Positions 44,455 to 53,461 are shown, counted from the first letter of the stretch. The stretch: DNA of 64,000 bases from Anaerocolumna sp. AGMB13025 (GCF_029689925.1 NZ_CP121445.1:5762501-5826500); one strand, 5' to 3'. Notes: generated by a model from the sequence alone, not told the origin. Program-made: numbers and translations.

Positions 44455-44883
44455 TCACTCTCCAATCGAATCCACGGAAAACAGGTATTTCCCCAGCCCC
44501 CAGTAATTACCTTCTTCTGCTGTAAACCGTAACATACAGTAATCCGGGTCCGTCGGACCAAGGGGATAATACATCTCATCTCCCGGTTTCCAAAAGGCTA
44601 GTTTTGTTTCGTTATCGGTGAAAACCTCCATGTGTCCGGTCAGCATCAGCCCATGAATATTTTCTGAATCTAAAAAGTAAATACATGCCTTTGGCTGTTT
44701 CAGCCATTGGCTCGTGCGGACCGCTGATACATTGGTTGAAAACCAAAAGGTTTTAAGCCCTTCGTGTTTTGCCTTAAACATGGACTTTGCATTGGGAAAC
44801 CCATTCTCCGCTATGGAACATACGATAATATCACGGTTTTGATCCACCAGCTTTAACATATCTTTTTTCACTTGTTCTTCCAT
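44455..44883 (-). CDS. Pyridoxamine 5'-phosphate oxidase-like flavin protein
   Basis: 142 residues of the split-barrel FMN-binding fold: MLKLVDQNRDIIVCSIAENGFPNAKSMF, TFWFSTNVSAVRTSQWLKQPKACIYFLD and MLTGHMEVFTDNETKLAFWKPGDEMYYP. Catalytic identity unknown; not a true PdxH. AGGAGG before ATG. Middle gene of the MarR operon. Confidence 0.82.
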   Translation of the reverse strand: MEEQVKKDMLKLVDQNRDIIVCSIAENGFPNAKSMFKAKHEGLKTFWFSTNVSAVRTSQWLKQPKACIYFLDSENIHGLMLTGHMEVFTDNETKLAFWKPGDEMYYPLGPTDPDYCMLRFTAEEGNYWGLGKYLFSVDSIGE

Positions 44884-44894
44884 AATAACGCCTC

Positions 44895-45320
44895 CTATTT
44901 ATCTAAATTATTTATAATACTCCTTAGTTTGTGTTCAAACTCTTCTATTTCTCCTGCCGTAAAGCCTTCATAAAAAAGGGTATTCATCTGCTCCGATACC
45001 TGATCATACCTATCCCGGTATCCCTTTGCCTTCTTTGTAATGCATATAAATATCTGTCTTCTATTTTTCTTGTCGGGTATTCTCTCTACCAAACCACTCT
45101 CCTCCATACGATCTAACATACTGGTTAAGGTAGTTTTGGCAAGGGAGGTAAGCTTTCCGATATCTGTAATAGAAAGCTTTTCATGTTCCCACAATACATA
45201 TAAGATTCTGCCCTGAGCACCGTTAAAGGCTTCAATTCCACTGTCTTTCAGCATCTTTTCAAAAGCTCTCCCCTGAAGTTTATGTATCTGGGATATTAAG
45301 AAACCGCCATGTGTTTTCAT
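44895..45320 (-). CDS. MarR-family regulator
   Basis: 141 residues. Winged helix with LYVLWEHEKLSITDIGKLTSLAKTTLTSMLDRMEESGLVERIPDKKNRRQIFICIT. ATG 45320 with AGAGG; the open frame extends upstream through the promoter and is not used. First gene of an operon with the PNPOx-like and hydrolase genes. Confidence 0.9.
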   Translation of the reverse strand: MKTHGGFLISQIHKLQGRAFEKMLKDSGIEAFNGAQGRILYVLWEHEKLSITDIGKLTSLAKTTLTSMLDRMEESGLVERIPDKKNRRQIFICITKKAKGYRDRYDQVSEQMNTLFYEGFTAGEIEEFEHKLRSIINNLDK

Positions 45321-45339
45321 TTCCTTCACCTCTTTATAT

Positions 45340-45368
45340 AGTATAGTACTATATAGTACTATTGTCAA
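45340..45368 (-). promoter_or_regulatory. Promoter with embedded 20-bp operator of the MarR operon
   Basis: On the minus strand TTGACA (45368-45363), 17-nt spacer, TATACT (45345-45340). The spacer and its edges form ATAGTACTATATAGTACTAT (45343-45362), a perfect palindrome, ideal for autorepression. Confidence 0.8.
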
Positions 45369-45426
45369 GTGTTTCTTTACATGAATGATTGGAATATAGA
45401 AAGTATAAAAGTCCTTACATAATTGT

Positions 45427-45924
45427 TTAACGGTTATCCACTTTTTCCGGATATAAATCATGATTTATCAACCGGTTAAAGGCTACTTGTTCCCATTTTG
45501 TGTTTGGTTTTCCATAATTGCAGTAGGGATCTATGGAGATTCCGCCTCTTGGGGTGAATTTGCCCCACACTTCGATGTATTTTGGTTCCATTAATTTGAT
45601 TAAGTCCTTCATAATTATATTCACACAATCCTCATGAAAATCTCCATGATTCCTGAAACTGAACAGATATAATTTGAGAGATTTACTTTCCACCATAATC
45701 TGATCCGGTACATAAGATATGTACATTGCCCCAAAATCCGGCTGTCCCGTCATAGGACAAAGGCTGGTAAACTCAGGGCAGTTAAATTTAACAAAATAAT
45801 CATTCCCCTGGTGTTTATTCATAAAGCTTTCCAGCATTTCCGGTGCATAGTTATCGGGGTACTTGGTATTCTGATTTCCTAGAAAACTAACCCCTTTCAA
45901 TTCTTCTTTATTTCTTCCGCTCAT
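45427..45924 (-). CDS. queF: preQ0 reductase, NADPH-dependent 7-cyano-7-deazaguanine reductase
   Basis: 165 residues, unimodular QueF. Catalytic Cys in FTSLCPMTGQPDFG (~56), YVPDQIMVESKSLKLYLFSFRNHGDFHEDC (ESKS and H/E) and WGKFTPRGGISIDPYCNYG. Converts preQ0 to preQ1. GGAGGAG before ATG. Third gene of the riboswitch-controlled operon. Confidence 0.95.
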   Translation of the reverse strand: MSGRNKEELKGVSFLGNQNTKYPDNYAPEMLESFMNKHQGNDYFVKFNCPEFTSLCPMTGQPDFGAMYISYVPDQIMVESKSLKLYLFSFRNHGDFHEDCVNIIMKDLIKLMEPKYIEVWGKFTPRGGISIDPYCNYGKPNTKWEQVAFNRLINHDLYPEKVDNR

Positions 45925-45982
45925 AATAATCTCCTCCTAACAAGAATAACACCTGTTTTGTACTTATGCGAATGCGACTGCA

Positions 45983-46510
45983 TTAACTTTCCTTTATACC
46001 TTGTTTTAATAAAACACGGCCAAAAGCTTTCATGAGTATAACACCTGTAATTGCAGGAATAATTTGTCCAATACAAAGACTTGCTACCAATAAACCATAG
46101 GGAAGTGAGTTTATGATAGAAAGCCAGATAGGTACAATGGTACCTGGTATTACAATAATTGGAACGATACAGCTGGCTTTGGGCAATTTATATTTATGGA
46201 TCAGTACAATAAGAAATGCTGTTATAACACCAACCAGACAACCGCCAAACATATCAATCGGTCCTAACCCGCCCAACATATTGGATAGAAAATTAGCAAT
46301 TCCAAGGGGCAGGACCAAAAAGGGAAATAAATAGGCAAGTGCATAAAGTGAAGTTGCGATCCGAACCTGATATGGACCAAAGGCTATGGATTGGGTGAAA
46401 TACATTATGACGCAGTAAAGGGCTATAACAATACCCGAGATGGTCAGCTTCTGAATATACGTATAATGTGGCGCAGAGGAGCTTTTTTTATTAGAGATTG
46501 AACTGTTCAT
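45983..46510 (-). CDS. queT: Queuosine precursor ECF-type transporter subunit QueT
   Basis: 175 residues with five or six membrane helices; RIATSLYALAYLFPFLVLPLGIANFLSNMLGGLGPIDMFGGCLVG is the QueT (PF06177) signature. The S component needs a shared energising module, not present here. Overlaps queC by 20 bases. Confidence 0.9.
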   Translation of the reverse strand: MNSSISNKKSSSAPHYTYIQKLTISGIVIALYCVIMYFTQSIAFGPYQVRIATSLYALAYLFPFLVLPLGIANFLSNMLGGLGPIDMFGGCLVGVITAFLIVLIHKYKLPKASCIVPIIVIPGTIVPIWLSIINSLPYGLLVASLCIGQIIPAITGVILMKAFGRVLLKQGIKES

Positions 46511-47204
46511 TCATTTCATTCCTTTCTTTTTGTGCAGGATCTGTGGTATGGTTATTTTCAAAAGCCTTTTGCCTGTCTATGCAGGTACCGCATTTACCGC
46601 AAGGAGTTTTAAGACCCTCATAGCAGCTCCAGGTGAGTTCATATGGAACTGATAATTCAAGTCCTTTGGCAATGATCTGGGTTTTATTAAGGGAGATAAA
46701 CGGCGCCATTAACTTAAGTTTCTGACCACTTCCCTCATAAATAGCTTTTTCCATGCCCGCTGCAAAGGCAGCACTACAATCCGGATAAGCATTTCCGGCA
46801 GCATCATCTTGATGTGCTCCATAATAGATATAATCACAGTCTTTTGAAAGAGCAACACTGGCTGCCGAGGATAAAAATAATCCATTCCGAAAGGGTACAT
46901 AAGTAGAAACTGGATTCCCGTTTGTCCCTTTCAGTTGCTCTAAATAGGACTGTTTTGGAATATCCTGACTGGAGTGGGATAATAAGGAACAATTACTTAA
47001 GGCAAACACATTGGTCAAATCAAGAGTTAAGCTTTGAATTCCATAATAAGAACTGATCTTACCCGCTGCTTCAATCTCCTTTTCATGTTTCTGACCATAG
47101 AAAATAGAAAGACTAATGACATTCTCCTTACCAAAATCCCGGATTGCCATCGCCAGACAGGTAGTGCTGTCAACACCACCGCTAAATAGAACTAATGCTT
47201 TCAT
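46491..47204 (-). CDS. queC: 7-cyano-7-deazaguanine synthase
   Basis: 237 residues. PP-loop ALVLFSGGVDSTTCLA and Zn-binding WSCYEGLKTPCGKCGTCIDRQKAF with four Cys. Makes preQ0 from CDG, normally supplied by QueD and QueE, whose genes are absent here. ATG 47204 with AGAGG; 7 codons of open frame upstream are not used. Confidence 0.96.
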   Translation of the reverse strand: MKALVLFSGGVDSTTCLAMAIRDFGKENVISLSIFYGQKHEKEIEAAGKISSYYGIQSLTLDLTNVFALSNCSLLSHSSQDIPKQSYLEQLKGTNGNPVSTYVPFRNGLFLSSAASVALSKDCDYIYYGAHQDDAAGNAYPDCSAAFAAGMEKAIYEGSGQKLKLMAPFISLNKTQIIAKGLELSVPYELTWSCYEGLKTPCGKCGTCIDRQKAFENNHTTDPAQKERNEMNEQFNL

Positions 47205-47250
47205 AAAAATCCTCTTTTCCGGCATAGTTCACGCTCCTGTTAAAAATAAG

Positions 47251-47276
47251 CAAAAAAAATAGGGCATAAGCCCATA
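47251..47276 (-). terminator. Attenuator terminator of the preQ1 riboswitch
   Basis: GGGC-TTAT-GCCC stem followed by TATTTTTTTT on the minus strand. The upstream TAGGGC at 47307-47312 (minus) can pair with its GCCCTA arm, giving a mutually exclusive antiterminator. Confidence 0.65.
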
Positions 47277-47318
47277 AACAAACAAAGCAGTCTAACTACT
47301 AAAGTAGCCCTACTACAT

Positions 47319-47362
47319 TTCCCTAGTTTTGTTTACCGACAGGATGGTCACGAACTGTCCTT
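47319..47362 (-). promoter_or_regulatory. preQ1-I riboswitch aptamer before queC
   Basis: Minus-strand GGACAG-TTCGTGACCAT-CCTGTC forms P1 and its loop, followed by GGTAAACAAAACTAGGG, close to the conserved preQ1-I tail (A-rich TTAACAAAACAAGG in Thermoanaerobacter). It lies 120 nt before the queC start with the terminator above between them. Confidence 0.82.
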
Positions 47363-47460
47363 TATAAATTATTACAGTAATACTTACTGCTTACTTAGTA
47401 TAATCAATAACCTCTGCTAATGCAAGTCCAATTTCCTTAGTTTCTATAACTCAGGCACAA

Positions 47461-47481
47461 AAAAAAGGCCTCAGCCTATTA
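47461..47481 (-). terminator. Terminator at the end of the hypothetical gene
   Basis: AGGC-TGAG-GCCT then TTTTTTTT on the minus strand, right at the stop. Confidence 0.65.
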
Positions 47482-47802
47482 ACAAGCCAGAGAACTTAAA
47501 TTTATTCTGGGTGCAACCACCAGTTCAATATAGGTTAAAGCCTTTCTGCAAGCATCGTCTGCTTCTTCTGCAAATTCCTCATTATGCCGTATCGTCTTTT
47601 GAAGCCTTAAAACCATTTCTTTTTCTATCTCATAGATACTTTTGGTAGTAATATAATTTCTTGTATCTTCCTTGTAATCCTGACGAATCGAATAAATCAC
47701 TGCCGCAACTTCATAGATTACCTTTTCATTCATACTCTTTTTAGCTATCCTGCCATACTTTCTAAGCATTTCCTTAGAAATGTCATAAATCTTATCTTCC
47801 AT
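47479..47802 (-). CDS. Small helical hypothetical protein
   Basis: 107 residues, almost all helix, basic-acidic mix, with KDSIYEIEKEMVLRLQKTI-like amphipathic segments and a C-terminal YIELVVAPRINLSS. Good AGGAGG. No family recognised. Confidence 0.55.
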   Translation of the reverse strand: MEDKIYDISKEMLRKYGRIAKKSMNEKVIYEVAAVIYSIRQDYKEDTRNYITTKSIYEIEKEMVLRLQKTIRHNEEFAEEADDACRKALTYIELVVAPRINLSSLAC

Positions 47803-47958
47803 AATTACCTCCTGTTTGTATTACAATCCTTAAAATTCAAACCACCTAGTAAAACAACTTATTATCATTGTTACATATGATATTCTAAACCAACTCCGTA
47901 AATCTCATGTTACTTAAATGTAAAGTTTTTGGAAAATAAATTCTTCAAACTTCACATT

Positions 47959-48744
47959 TCACTCCTGTTCAAAAACCTGAAACAAAATAACGGGAATAAC
48001 CAAAACACCCCCCGCAATCCAAACAGCCTTCACACCGATCATCGAAGTAAACATCCCCCCAATGAAAGCCCCTAACACAAATGTAAAAATAATAATGAAA
48101 TACCTGGCTGCTATTTTGGCTGCTTCGCGGTCATGTTTCGTAAGTGCAGTAAATACTTCCTGGGAAGCAGAACGTAAATTACCTGTGCACATCGTTGTCG
48201 CATAAGGAGAATTCACCAGAGTACGAAAGGACTGTACCTGAACAGATGTTACAAATGAGATGATCACGATTACAATAATATCCGGCATGGAATAAGGAAT
48301 AAAACCTACAATAAAAAGCACAATAACCTCAAGTATTAAAACTCCTCTTTTCCAGTCTTTTAAAAAAATCCTGTTAGATTTTGCCTTTATCATTTCCGTT
48401 ACTAAAACTCCAAGAATAAAAGCAAGAATGGGAGGAATATGAAGCAATGCTTTCCCCCAGTTACCCTGAGCAGCATATACACTGACTAAAACGATATTAC
48501 CGGTCTGGGCATTGGCAAATACGCCATCTCTGCCTATGTAGGTATATGCATCTAAAAATCCTCCGACTATGGCAAGAAGTACACCAAATAGCACTGACTC
48601 ATGAATAGGGATTCCTCTATATGCTATCTTGCTGTTTTTATTTGTCTTTTTATTTATCCTGTTATATTTCGTGTTATGTTTACTTATCGTATTATTTTTT
48701 TTTATCATGTTATCTTTGTTTATCGTGTTATCTTTATCAATCAA
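47959..48744 (-). CDS. DUF1275 (YoaK-like) membrane protein with low-complexity N-terminus
   Basis: 261 residues. From ~45 it is a normal DUF1275 protein with six helices: GFLDAYTYIGRDGVFANAQTGNIVLV and SPYATTMCTGNLRSASQEVFTAL. The first ~40 residues are Asn/Lys/Ile/Thr repeats encoded by degenerate DNA repeats. Starts TTG 48744 eight bases after AAGGAGG. Confidence 0.85.
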   Translation of the reverse strand: MIDKDNTINKDNMIKKNNTISKHNTKYNRINKKTNKNSKIAYRGIPIHESVLFGVLLAIVGGFLDAYTYIGRDGVFANAQTGNIVLVSVYAAQGNWGKALLHIPPILAFILGVLVTEMIKAKSNRIFLKDWKRGVLILEVIVLFIVGFIPYSMPDIIVIVIISFVTSVQVQSFRTLVNSPYATTMCTGNLRSASQEVFTALTKHDREAAKIAARYFIIIFTFVLGAFIGGMFTSMIGVKAVWIAGGVLVIPVILFQVFEQE

Positions 48745-48808
48745 TTTATAAGCCTCCTTATCTGCCCTTTTATGATACTCTTGGCGGAGGCTTAAGTCAA
48801 TATTTCCA

Positions 48809-49630
48809 TTACATCCTTTTTAATGAAGACGGCAGACATCCCATATGCCTTTTATAGGTCTTTGAAAAGTAAGACAGGTTATCAAAACCGCATTCGAATG
48901 CCGCTTCTTCCACACTATATTTACCGCTTAAGAGAAGTTTCTTTGCATTAGTGCATCTTAATATATTAATATAACGCACGGTAGTATATCCTGTTATTTC
49001 TTTAAAGATACGGCAGAAATAAAATTTACTCACCCCTGCCTTATCGGCAATATCAGATATGGATATGTCCTTCTCATAATTGCCCTGGATATAACGGATT
49101 GCCTTTTTTACGATATCAATTTTATTGGTTTCCGGTTTACTTGATAGTGGAGTCTCCGATAAAATATAGTCTCGGTAGAGGCAGATTACCAGATCTGTAA
49201 TGACCGATTTGATTCTGGCTTTATAAAGAGGTTTCTGTTTCATGAATTCCTCTCTGATGATTCTGAATTGATCCTTTAATAACTTATCTTTTATCAGTCT
49301 CTGAAATATGATCTCCTCCGTATCAATTCCGATTTCTTCACAGAAATTCCGGTCTACAATCAGGCAATAATATTTAGATTCCTCTTCCAGGGTCTGTATA
49401 TAGTGGACATTATTGGAATTAATGATAATAATCTCCTCCGGATTCGCGGTTATACTGCTGGCATCCGAAAGTACGTTTATGGAGCCCTGCAGCACATAGA
49501 GGATTTCAATATTTTCATGCCAATGGGGCAGAAAATCATCCTGGCTTTTATTCCTGGTATCCAGGTGGAATATAATAGGAAAAGAAGGATCTTTATGGTT
49601 ATGAGGTTCATAAAAATTATTTGGACTCAT
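48809..49630 (-). CDS. AraC-family transcriptional regulator
   Basis: 273 residues. N-terminal cupin (FHLDTRN to HWHENIEILYVLQGSINVL) and C-terminal double HTH with YEKDISISDIADKAGVSKFYFCRIFKEITGYTTVRYINILR and SVEEAAFECGFDNLSYFSKTYKRHMG. ATG 49630 with GGAG. Divergent from the sugar isomerase genes and probably their regulator. Confidence 0.9.
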   Translation of the reverse strand: MSPNNFYEPHNHKDPSFPIIFHLDTRNKSQDDFLPHWHENIEILYVLQGSINVLSDASSITANPEEIIIINSNNVHYIQTLEEESKYYCLIVDRNFCEEIGIDTEEIIFQRLIKDKLLKDQFRIIREEFMKQKPLYKARIKSVITDLVICLYRDYILSETPLSSKPETNKIDIVKKAIRYIQGNYEKDISISDIADKAGVSKFYFCRIFKEITGYTTVRYINILRCTNAKKLLLSGKYSVEEAAFECGFDNLSYFSKTYKRHMGCLPSSLKRM

Positions 49631-49804
49631 CTTCGGTCTCCATAGCAAGATAGTGTTAATTATTAGCAAGTTCATTTCTTTACTTCATGATAGTTCAATT
49701 ATACAATGAGCTTAGTAAACAAACAATAAAATTATAAGTAATCCGAAACTTCTTTACTTACCTCACTTAGAGACTCATGATATTTATATGAAAGGATGGT
49801 TATC

Positions 49805-50680
49805 ATGTACAATTTTCCCATCGGCGTCATGCTGGATAGTTTTAAGCTGGATACAAAAACCGCAATTGAAAAGGCTTCCCTGCTGGGAGCAAAAGGACTT
49901 CAGATGTATGCAACTTCCGGTGAGTATTCACCTGAGAATTTAACCGGCAGCAAAAGAAAAGAACTTTTAGAGATTGTTAAGTCTAACGGTCTGGTATTTT
50001 CCGCACTGTGTGGTGATTTGGGCCAGGGTTTTGGCAACAAGGAGAAAAACTCGGTCCTGATTGAAAAATCCAAACGTATTATGGAACTTGCCAAAGATTT
50101 GGAAACCGATATTATTACTACTCATATCGGCGTCGTACCTGCAGATAAAAATCATGAACGGTATAAAATCATGCAGGAAGCCTGCCATACCTTAAGCCGC
50201 TTTGCAGATTCCCTTGGAGGGCATTTTGCAATCGAAACCGGTCCGGAGATAGCAAGTACCCTGAAAGAATTTTTAGATGCCCTAAACTCAAAAGGTGTTG
50301 CGGTAAATTTAGACCCCGCTAATTTTGTCATGGTAACTGGTGATGACCCGGTAAAAGCAGTTTATACCTTGAAAGATTATATTGTACATACCCACGCAAA
50401 GGATGGCAGACGGTTACTGGTAAAAGATCCGGAAATTATATACGGAATAACTCCCGAAGATAGCGCAAAGTCCCAGGATGATTTTACCTCCGGAGAAGGA
50501 AACCTTCCCTTTATTGAAGTACCTCTTGGTGAAGGCGAAGTTAACTTCCCAGAGTATTTAAAAGCACTGGAGGACATTGGTTACAAAGGATTTTTGACTA
50601 TAGAACGTGAAGTAGGGGCTAATCCAGAGGCAGATATTAAGAATGCGGTTATTTTCCTGAACCGTATGAAAGGGTTATAG
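49805..50680 (+). CDS. Sugar phosphate isomerase/epimerase
   Basis: 291 residues, AP endonuclease 2-like TIM barrel: GVMLDSFKLDTKTAIEKASLLGAKGLQMYA, THIGVVP, FAIETGPE, VNLDPANFVM, HTHAKDGR, GEGEVNFPEYLKALEDIGYKGFLTIERE. ATG 49805 has AAAGGATGG. First gene of a sugar operon with the Gfo/Idh gene 12 nt later. Confidence 0.88.
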   Translation: MYNFPIGVMLDSFKLDTKTAIEKASLLGAKGLQMYATSGEYSPENLTGSKRKELLEIVKSNGLVFSALCGDLGQGFGNKEKNSVLIEKSKRIMELAKDLETDIITTHIGVVPADKNHERYKIMQEACHTLSRFADSLGGHFAIETGPEIASTLKEFLDALNSKGVAVNLDPANFVMVTGDDPVKAVYTLKDYIVHTHAKDGRRLLVKDPEIIYGITPEDSAKSQDDFTSGEGNLPFIEVPLGEGEVNFPEYLKALEDIGYKGFLTIEREVGANPEADIKNAVIFLNRMKGL

Positions 50681-50692
50681 GAGGAGATAGAA

Positions 50693-51751
50693 ATGGAAAA
50701 AATTAAAATTGGTATTATTGGTACGGGCTCCATCTCCGTAGAACATATTGAAGCATATTTAAAAAACAGCATGGTAGAATTATATGCCTTTTGTGACCTG
50801 AATGAAAATAGACTTAACACCATGGCTGAAAAATATAACATCAAACATACCTTTACTGACCTAAGTGAGATGCTAAAGCTGAAAGAAATCGATGCAGTCA
50901 GTGTATGCACCTGGAATTCGGCTCATGCTCCCTGTGCTATTGCAGCTTTAGATGCCGGAAAACATGTTTTGTGTGAAAAGCCAATGTCCGTATCGGAAGA
51001 AGCTGCCAAGGCCATGAAGGAATCTGCCGAGAGAAATGGAAAGCTCCTTATGATCGGATTTGTAAGACGTTACGGCAATGACTGTAAAATTCTAAGAGAG
51101 TTTATTGACTCTGATTATTTTGGTGACTTGTATTATGCAAAAGCTACCTATTTAAGGCGAAAAGGCAATCCCGGAGGCTGGTTTGGAGATAAATCCCGTT
51201 CGGGGGGCGGTCCTTTGATTGACTTAGGGGTTCATGTAATTGATCTGGTAAGGTTTTTAATGGGTAATCCCAAACCCGTCTCCGTATACGGTGCAACCTT
51301 TAAGAAACTAAGTGACAGAAAAAACATCAAAGGCAAAAAATTCTACCGTGCCTCCAGCGCCTCAGAAAATGATATTTGTGATGTAGAAGATCTCGCTACA
51401 GCCATGATACGGTTTGATAATGGTGCGGTTTTGTCCATTGAAGCAAGTTTTAGCTTAAATATTAAAAAGGATGAGGGTAAGATTGAGCTTTTTGGTACCA
51501 AAGGCGGCGCCAAATTAAATCCGGAATTAGAGTTATACAGCGAAATTAATGATTACCTGGCAGACGTATCCTTAGATGCAGAAACCTCTTTAAGTTTCGA
51601 TGGATTATTTGCCGAAGAAATCAATCATTTTGTTTCCTGTATTCTGGACGGAACCCCTTGTATCTCTCCTGCACAGGATGGCATTGAAATCATGGCAATT
51701 TTAGATGCAATCTATAAATCCGCCGAGACAGGACATGAAGTTATCTTATAG
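50693..51751 (+). CDS. Gfo/Idh/MocA-family oxidoreductase
   Basis: 352 residues. Rossmann GIIGTGSISVEHIEAY, CEKPMSVSEEAAKAM, GFVRRYG, then GGPLIDLGVHVIDLVRFLMG. NAD(P)-dependent sugar dehydrogenase class, substrate unknown. AGGAGGAG before ATG. Confidence 0.9.
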   Translation: MEKIKIGIIGTGSISVEHIEAYLKNSMVELYAFCDLNENRLNTMAEKYNIKHTFTDLSEMLKLKEIDAVSVCTWNSAHAPCAIAALDAGKHVLCEKPMSVSEEAAKAMKESAERNGKLLMIGFVRRYGNDCKILREFIDSDYFGDLYYAKATYLRRKGNPGGWFGDKSRSGGGPLIDLGVHVIDLVRFLMGNPKPVSVYGATFKKLSDRKNIKGKKFYRASSASENDICDVEDLATAMIRFDNGAVLSIEASFSLNIKKDEGKIELFGTKGGAKLNPELELYSEINDYLADVSLDAETSLSFDGLFAEEINHFVSCILDGTPCISPAQDGIEIMAILDAIYKSAETGHEVIL

Positions 51752-51820
51752 TATTTCTTTTACTAGAGAGTTTATATTATCTTTGTTACATTAAGATAAT
51801 ATTTGTAATATAAAAAAACT

Positions 51821-52195
51821 AAATTATCTTAAAGTTTTTTATTAGAGAATTTGCAATGATATAATTACCTTAAGGTATTTTCTTAGAGATTTGCAGCGAT
51901 AACTAATTACCTTAAGGTATTTTCTTAGAGAATTTGCAACCATAACTAATTATCTTAAGGTATTTTCTTAGAGAATTCGCAGCGACAATTAATTACCTTA
52001 AGGTATTTTCTTAGAGAATTCGCAGCGACAATTAATTAACCTTAAGGTATTTTCTTAGAGAATTTGCAACCATATTTAATTACCTTAAGGTATATTCTTA
52101 GAGAATTTACAGCGATAACTAATTATCCTAAGGTATTTTCTTAGAGAATTTGCAGCGATATTTAATTACCTTAAAGTATTTTCTTATTGTTTGCG
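51821..52195. repeat. Nine-copy 43-bp tandem repeat with internal palindrome
   Basis: Copies of TACCTTAAGGTATTTTCTTA followed by GAGAATTTGCAGCGATAACTAATT-like sequence. Palindrome positions start at 51825, 51866, 51908, 51951, 51994, 52038, 52081, 52124 and 52167, spaced 41-44 nt. Fills most of the gap between two co-directional sugar genes; no spacers or coding. Confidence 0.9.
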
Positions 52196-52237
52196 AATGA
52201 ATTTAAAACACATTAACAGCAGAGAGGTTACTTGAAT

Positions 52238-53092
52238 ATGAAAATATCTGTCAGTTCCTACAGCTTCAGCAAATTATTATCCTCAGGTATAATGACACAG
52301 TTGGACTGTATCAAAAAAGCAAAAGAACTTGGCTTTGATGCCATAGAATTTGTAGATATCCTAGCTCCAGAGGGTGTTTCTACGAAAGAATATGCAAAAA
52401 TTTTATCACAGGAATGTAAGCGTTTGGAATTACCCATATCCAGCTTTACCTTTGGTGCCGACTTTTTAAAGGGCAGTGGCGGTAATACCCAGTTAGAAAT
52501 TGAACGGGTGAAAAAGATGGTGGATATGGCTGAAATTTTAGGAGCAAAACTGGTTCGGCATGATGCCACCACCGGTGATGGCAGATCCTTTGATGCTATC
52601 TTACCGGTTATCGCAGCTGCCTGCAAAGAGGTAACAATCTATGCCGCTGCCAAAGGCATTAAAACTACCGTTGAGAATCATGGGTTTTTCTGTCAGGATA
52701 GTGAGCGGGTAGAGAAATTATATAACGCCGTAGGTCATGAGAATTTTGGATTGTTAGCAGATATGGGCAATTTTTTATGTGCGGATGAAGCCCCGGATAA
52801 AGCTTTTGGAAGAATTGCACCTTACACCTTCTATGCCCACGCGAAAGATTTTCATGTAAAATCTGCTATGCTCCCCGATCCGGGGGAAGGCTTCTTCCGG
52901 ACCAGAAGCGGAAACTATCTTAGAGGTGCCATAATAGGTCATGGTGATGTGCCGGTACTTCATTGCATCAAGGCATTAAAAAATGTGAATTATAATGGAT
53001 ATATCGCCATTGAATTTGAAGGAATGGAAGATACCTTACAGGGCATAACCATTGGCTTTAATAACTTAAAACAATATGTGAAGGAAGCTTAA
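52238..53092 (+). CDS. Sugar phosphate isomerase/epimerase (TIM barrel)
   Basis: 284 residues: GFDAIEFVDILAPEG, VRHDATTGDG, TTVENHGFFCQ, LLADMGNFLCADE, YAHAKDFHVKS, NGYIAIEFEGMED. Related to but distinct from the 49805 gene. ATG 52238 has AGAGG. Transcription from the upstream gene would have to cross the 43-bp repeat. Confidence 0.87.
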   Translation: MKISVSSYSFSKLLSSGIMTQLDCIKKAKELGFDAIEFVDILAPEGVSTKEYAKILSQECKRLELPISSFTFGADFLKGSGGNTQLEIERVKKMVDMAEILGAKLVRHDATTGDGRSFDAILPVIAAACKEVTIYAAAKGIKTTVENHGFFCQDSERVEKLYNAVGHENFGLLADMGNFLCADEAPDKAFGRIAPYTFYAHAKDFHVKSAMLPDPGEGFFRTRSGNYLRGAIIGHGDVPVLHCIKALKNVNYNGYIAIEFEGMEDTLQGITIGFNNLKQYVKEA

Positions 53093-53290
53093 ATACAATA
53101 TCACGGTGTATATAGAATTGACCTGGACAACGGGAAATTCAGAAAGCTTACGGATGACAGCTATACGCCATTTGGTATTAAGGATATGAGATTCCTGGAT
53201 TTTAAAGTGAAGAATTCCAGTACCTTTTATATTCTGGCTGTAAATTTTGACAGTGAATGTGCCACAGATTTTTATACCTATACGAAATAG
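53093..53290 (+). pseudogene. Gene remnant, C-terminal fragment (copy 1)
   Basis: Reading from 53093 in frame gives YHGVYRIDLDNGKFRKLTDD, then MRFLDFKVKNSSTFYILAVN and DFYTYTK stop. No start codon in context and it follows the previous stop directly. Clear relative of 56448-56648. Family not recognised; beta-propeller-like. Confidence 0.6.
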
Positions 53291-53307
53291 CTACTATACT
53301 ATGACTG

Positions 53308-53334
53308 GAGCAGAAAACACTGTCTTTTCTGCTC
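53308..53334. terminator. Perfect 10-bp hairpin after the remnant
   Basis: GAGCAGAAAA / TTTTCTGCTC, 7-nt loop, no T-run. Confidence 0.4.
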
Positions 53335-53342
53335 ATAAATAT

Positions 53343-53377
53343 AAAAACTCCGCATATCACTTTACAGCGGAGTTTTT
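53343..53377 (-). terminator. Terminator of the telA gene (bidirectional)
   Basis: AAAAACTCCGC (53343-53353) pairs with GCGGAGTTTTT (53367-53377). Confidence 0.8.
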
Positions 53378-53461
53378 AAATATTTTATTAGTTTATGATT
53401 TTACTTATTCCGTTATTTATAAATACTACATTCCACTCCCAGCTCTATCAAACACTCAATC

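Noticed and set aside
51821..52195. CRISPR array reading of the 43-bp repeats
   Set aside because: Units are contiguous and degenerate; there are no spacers and no cas genes in the window.
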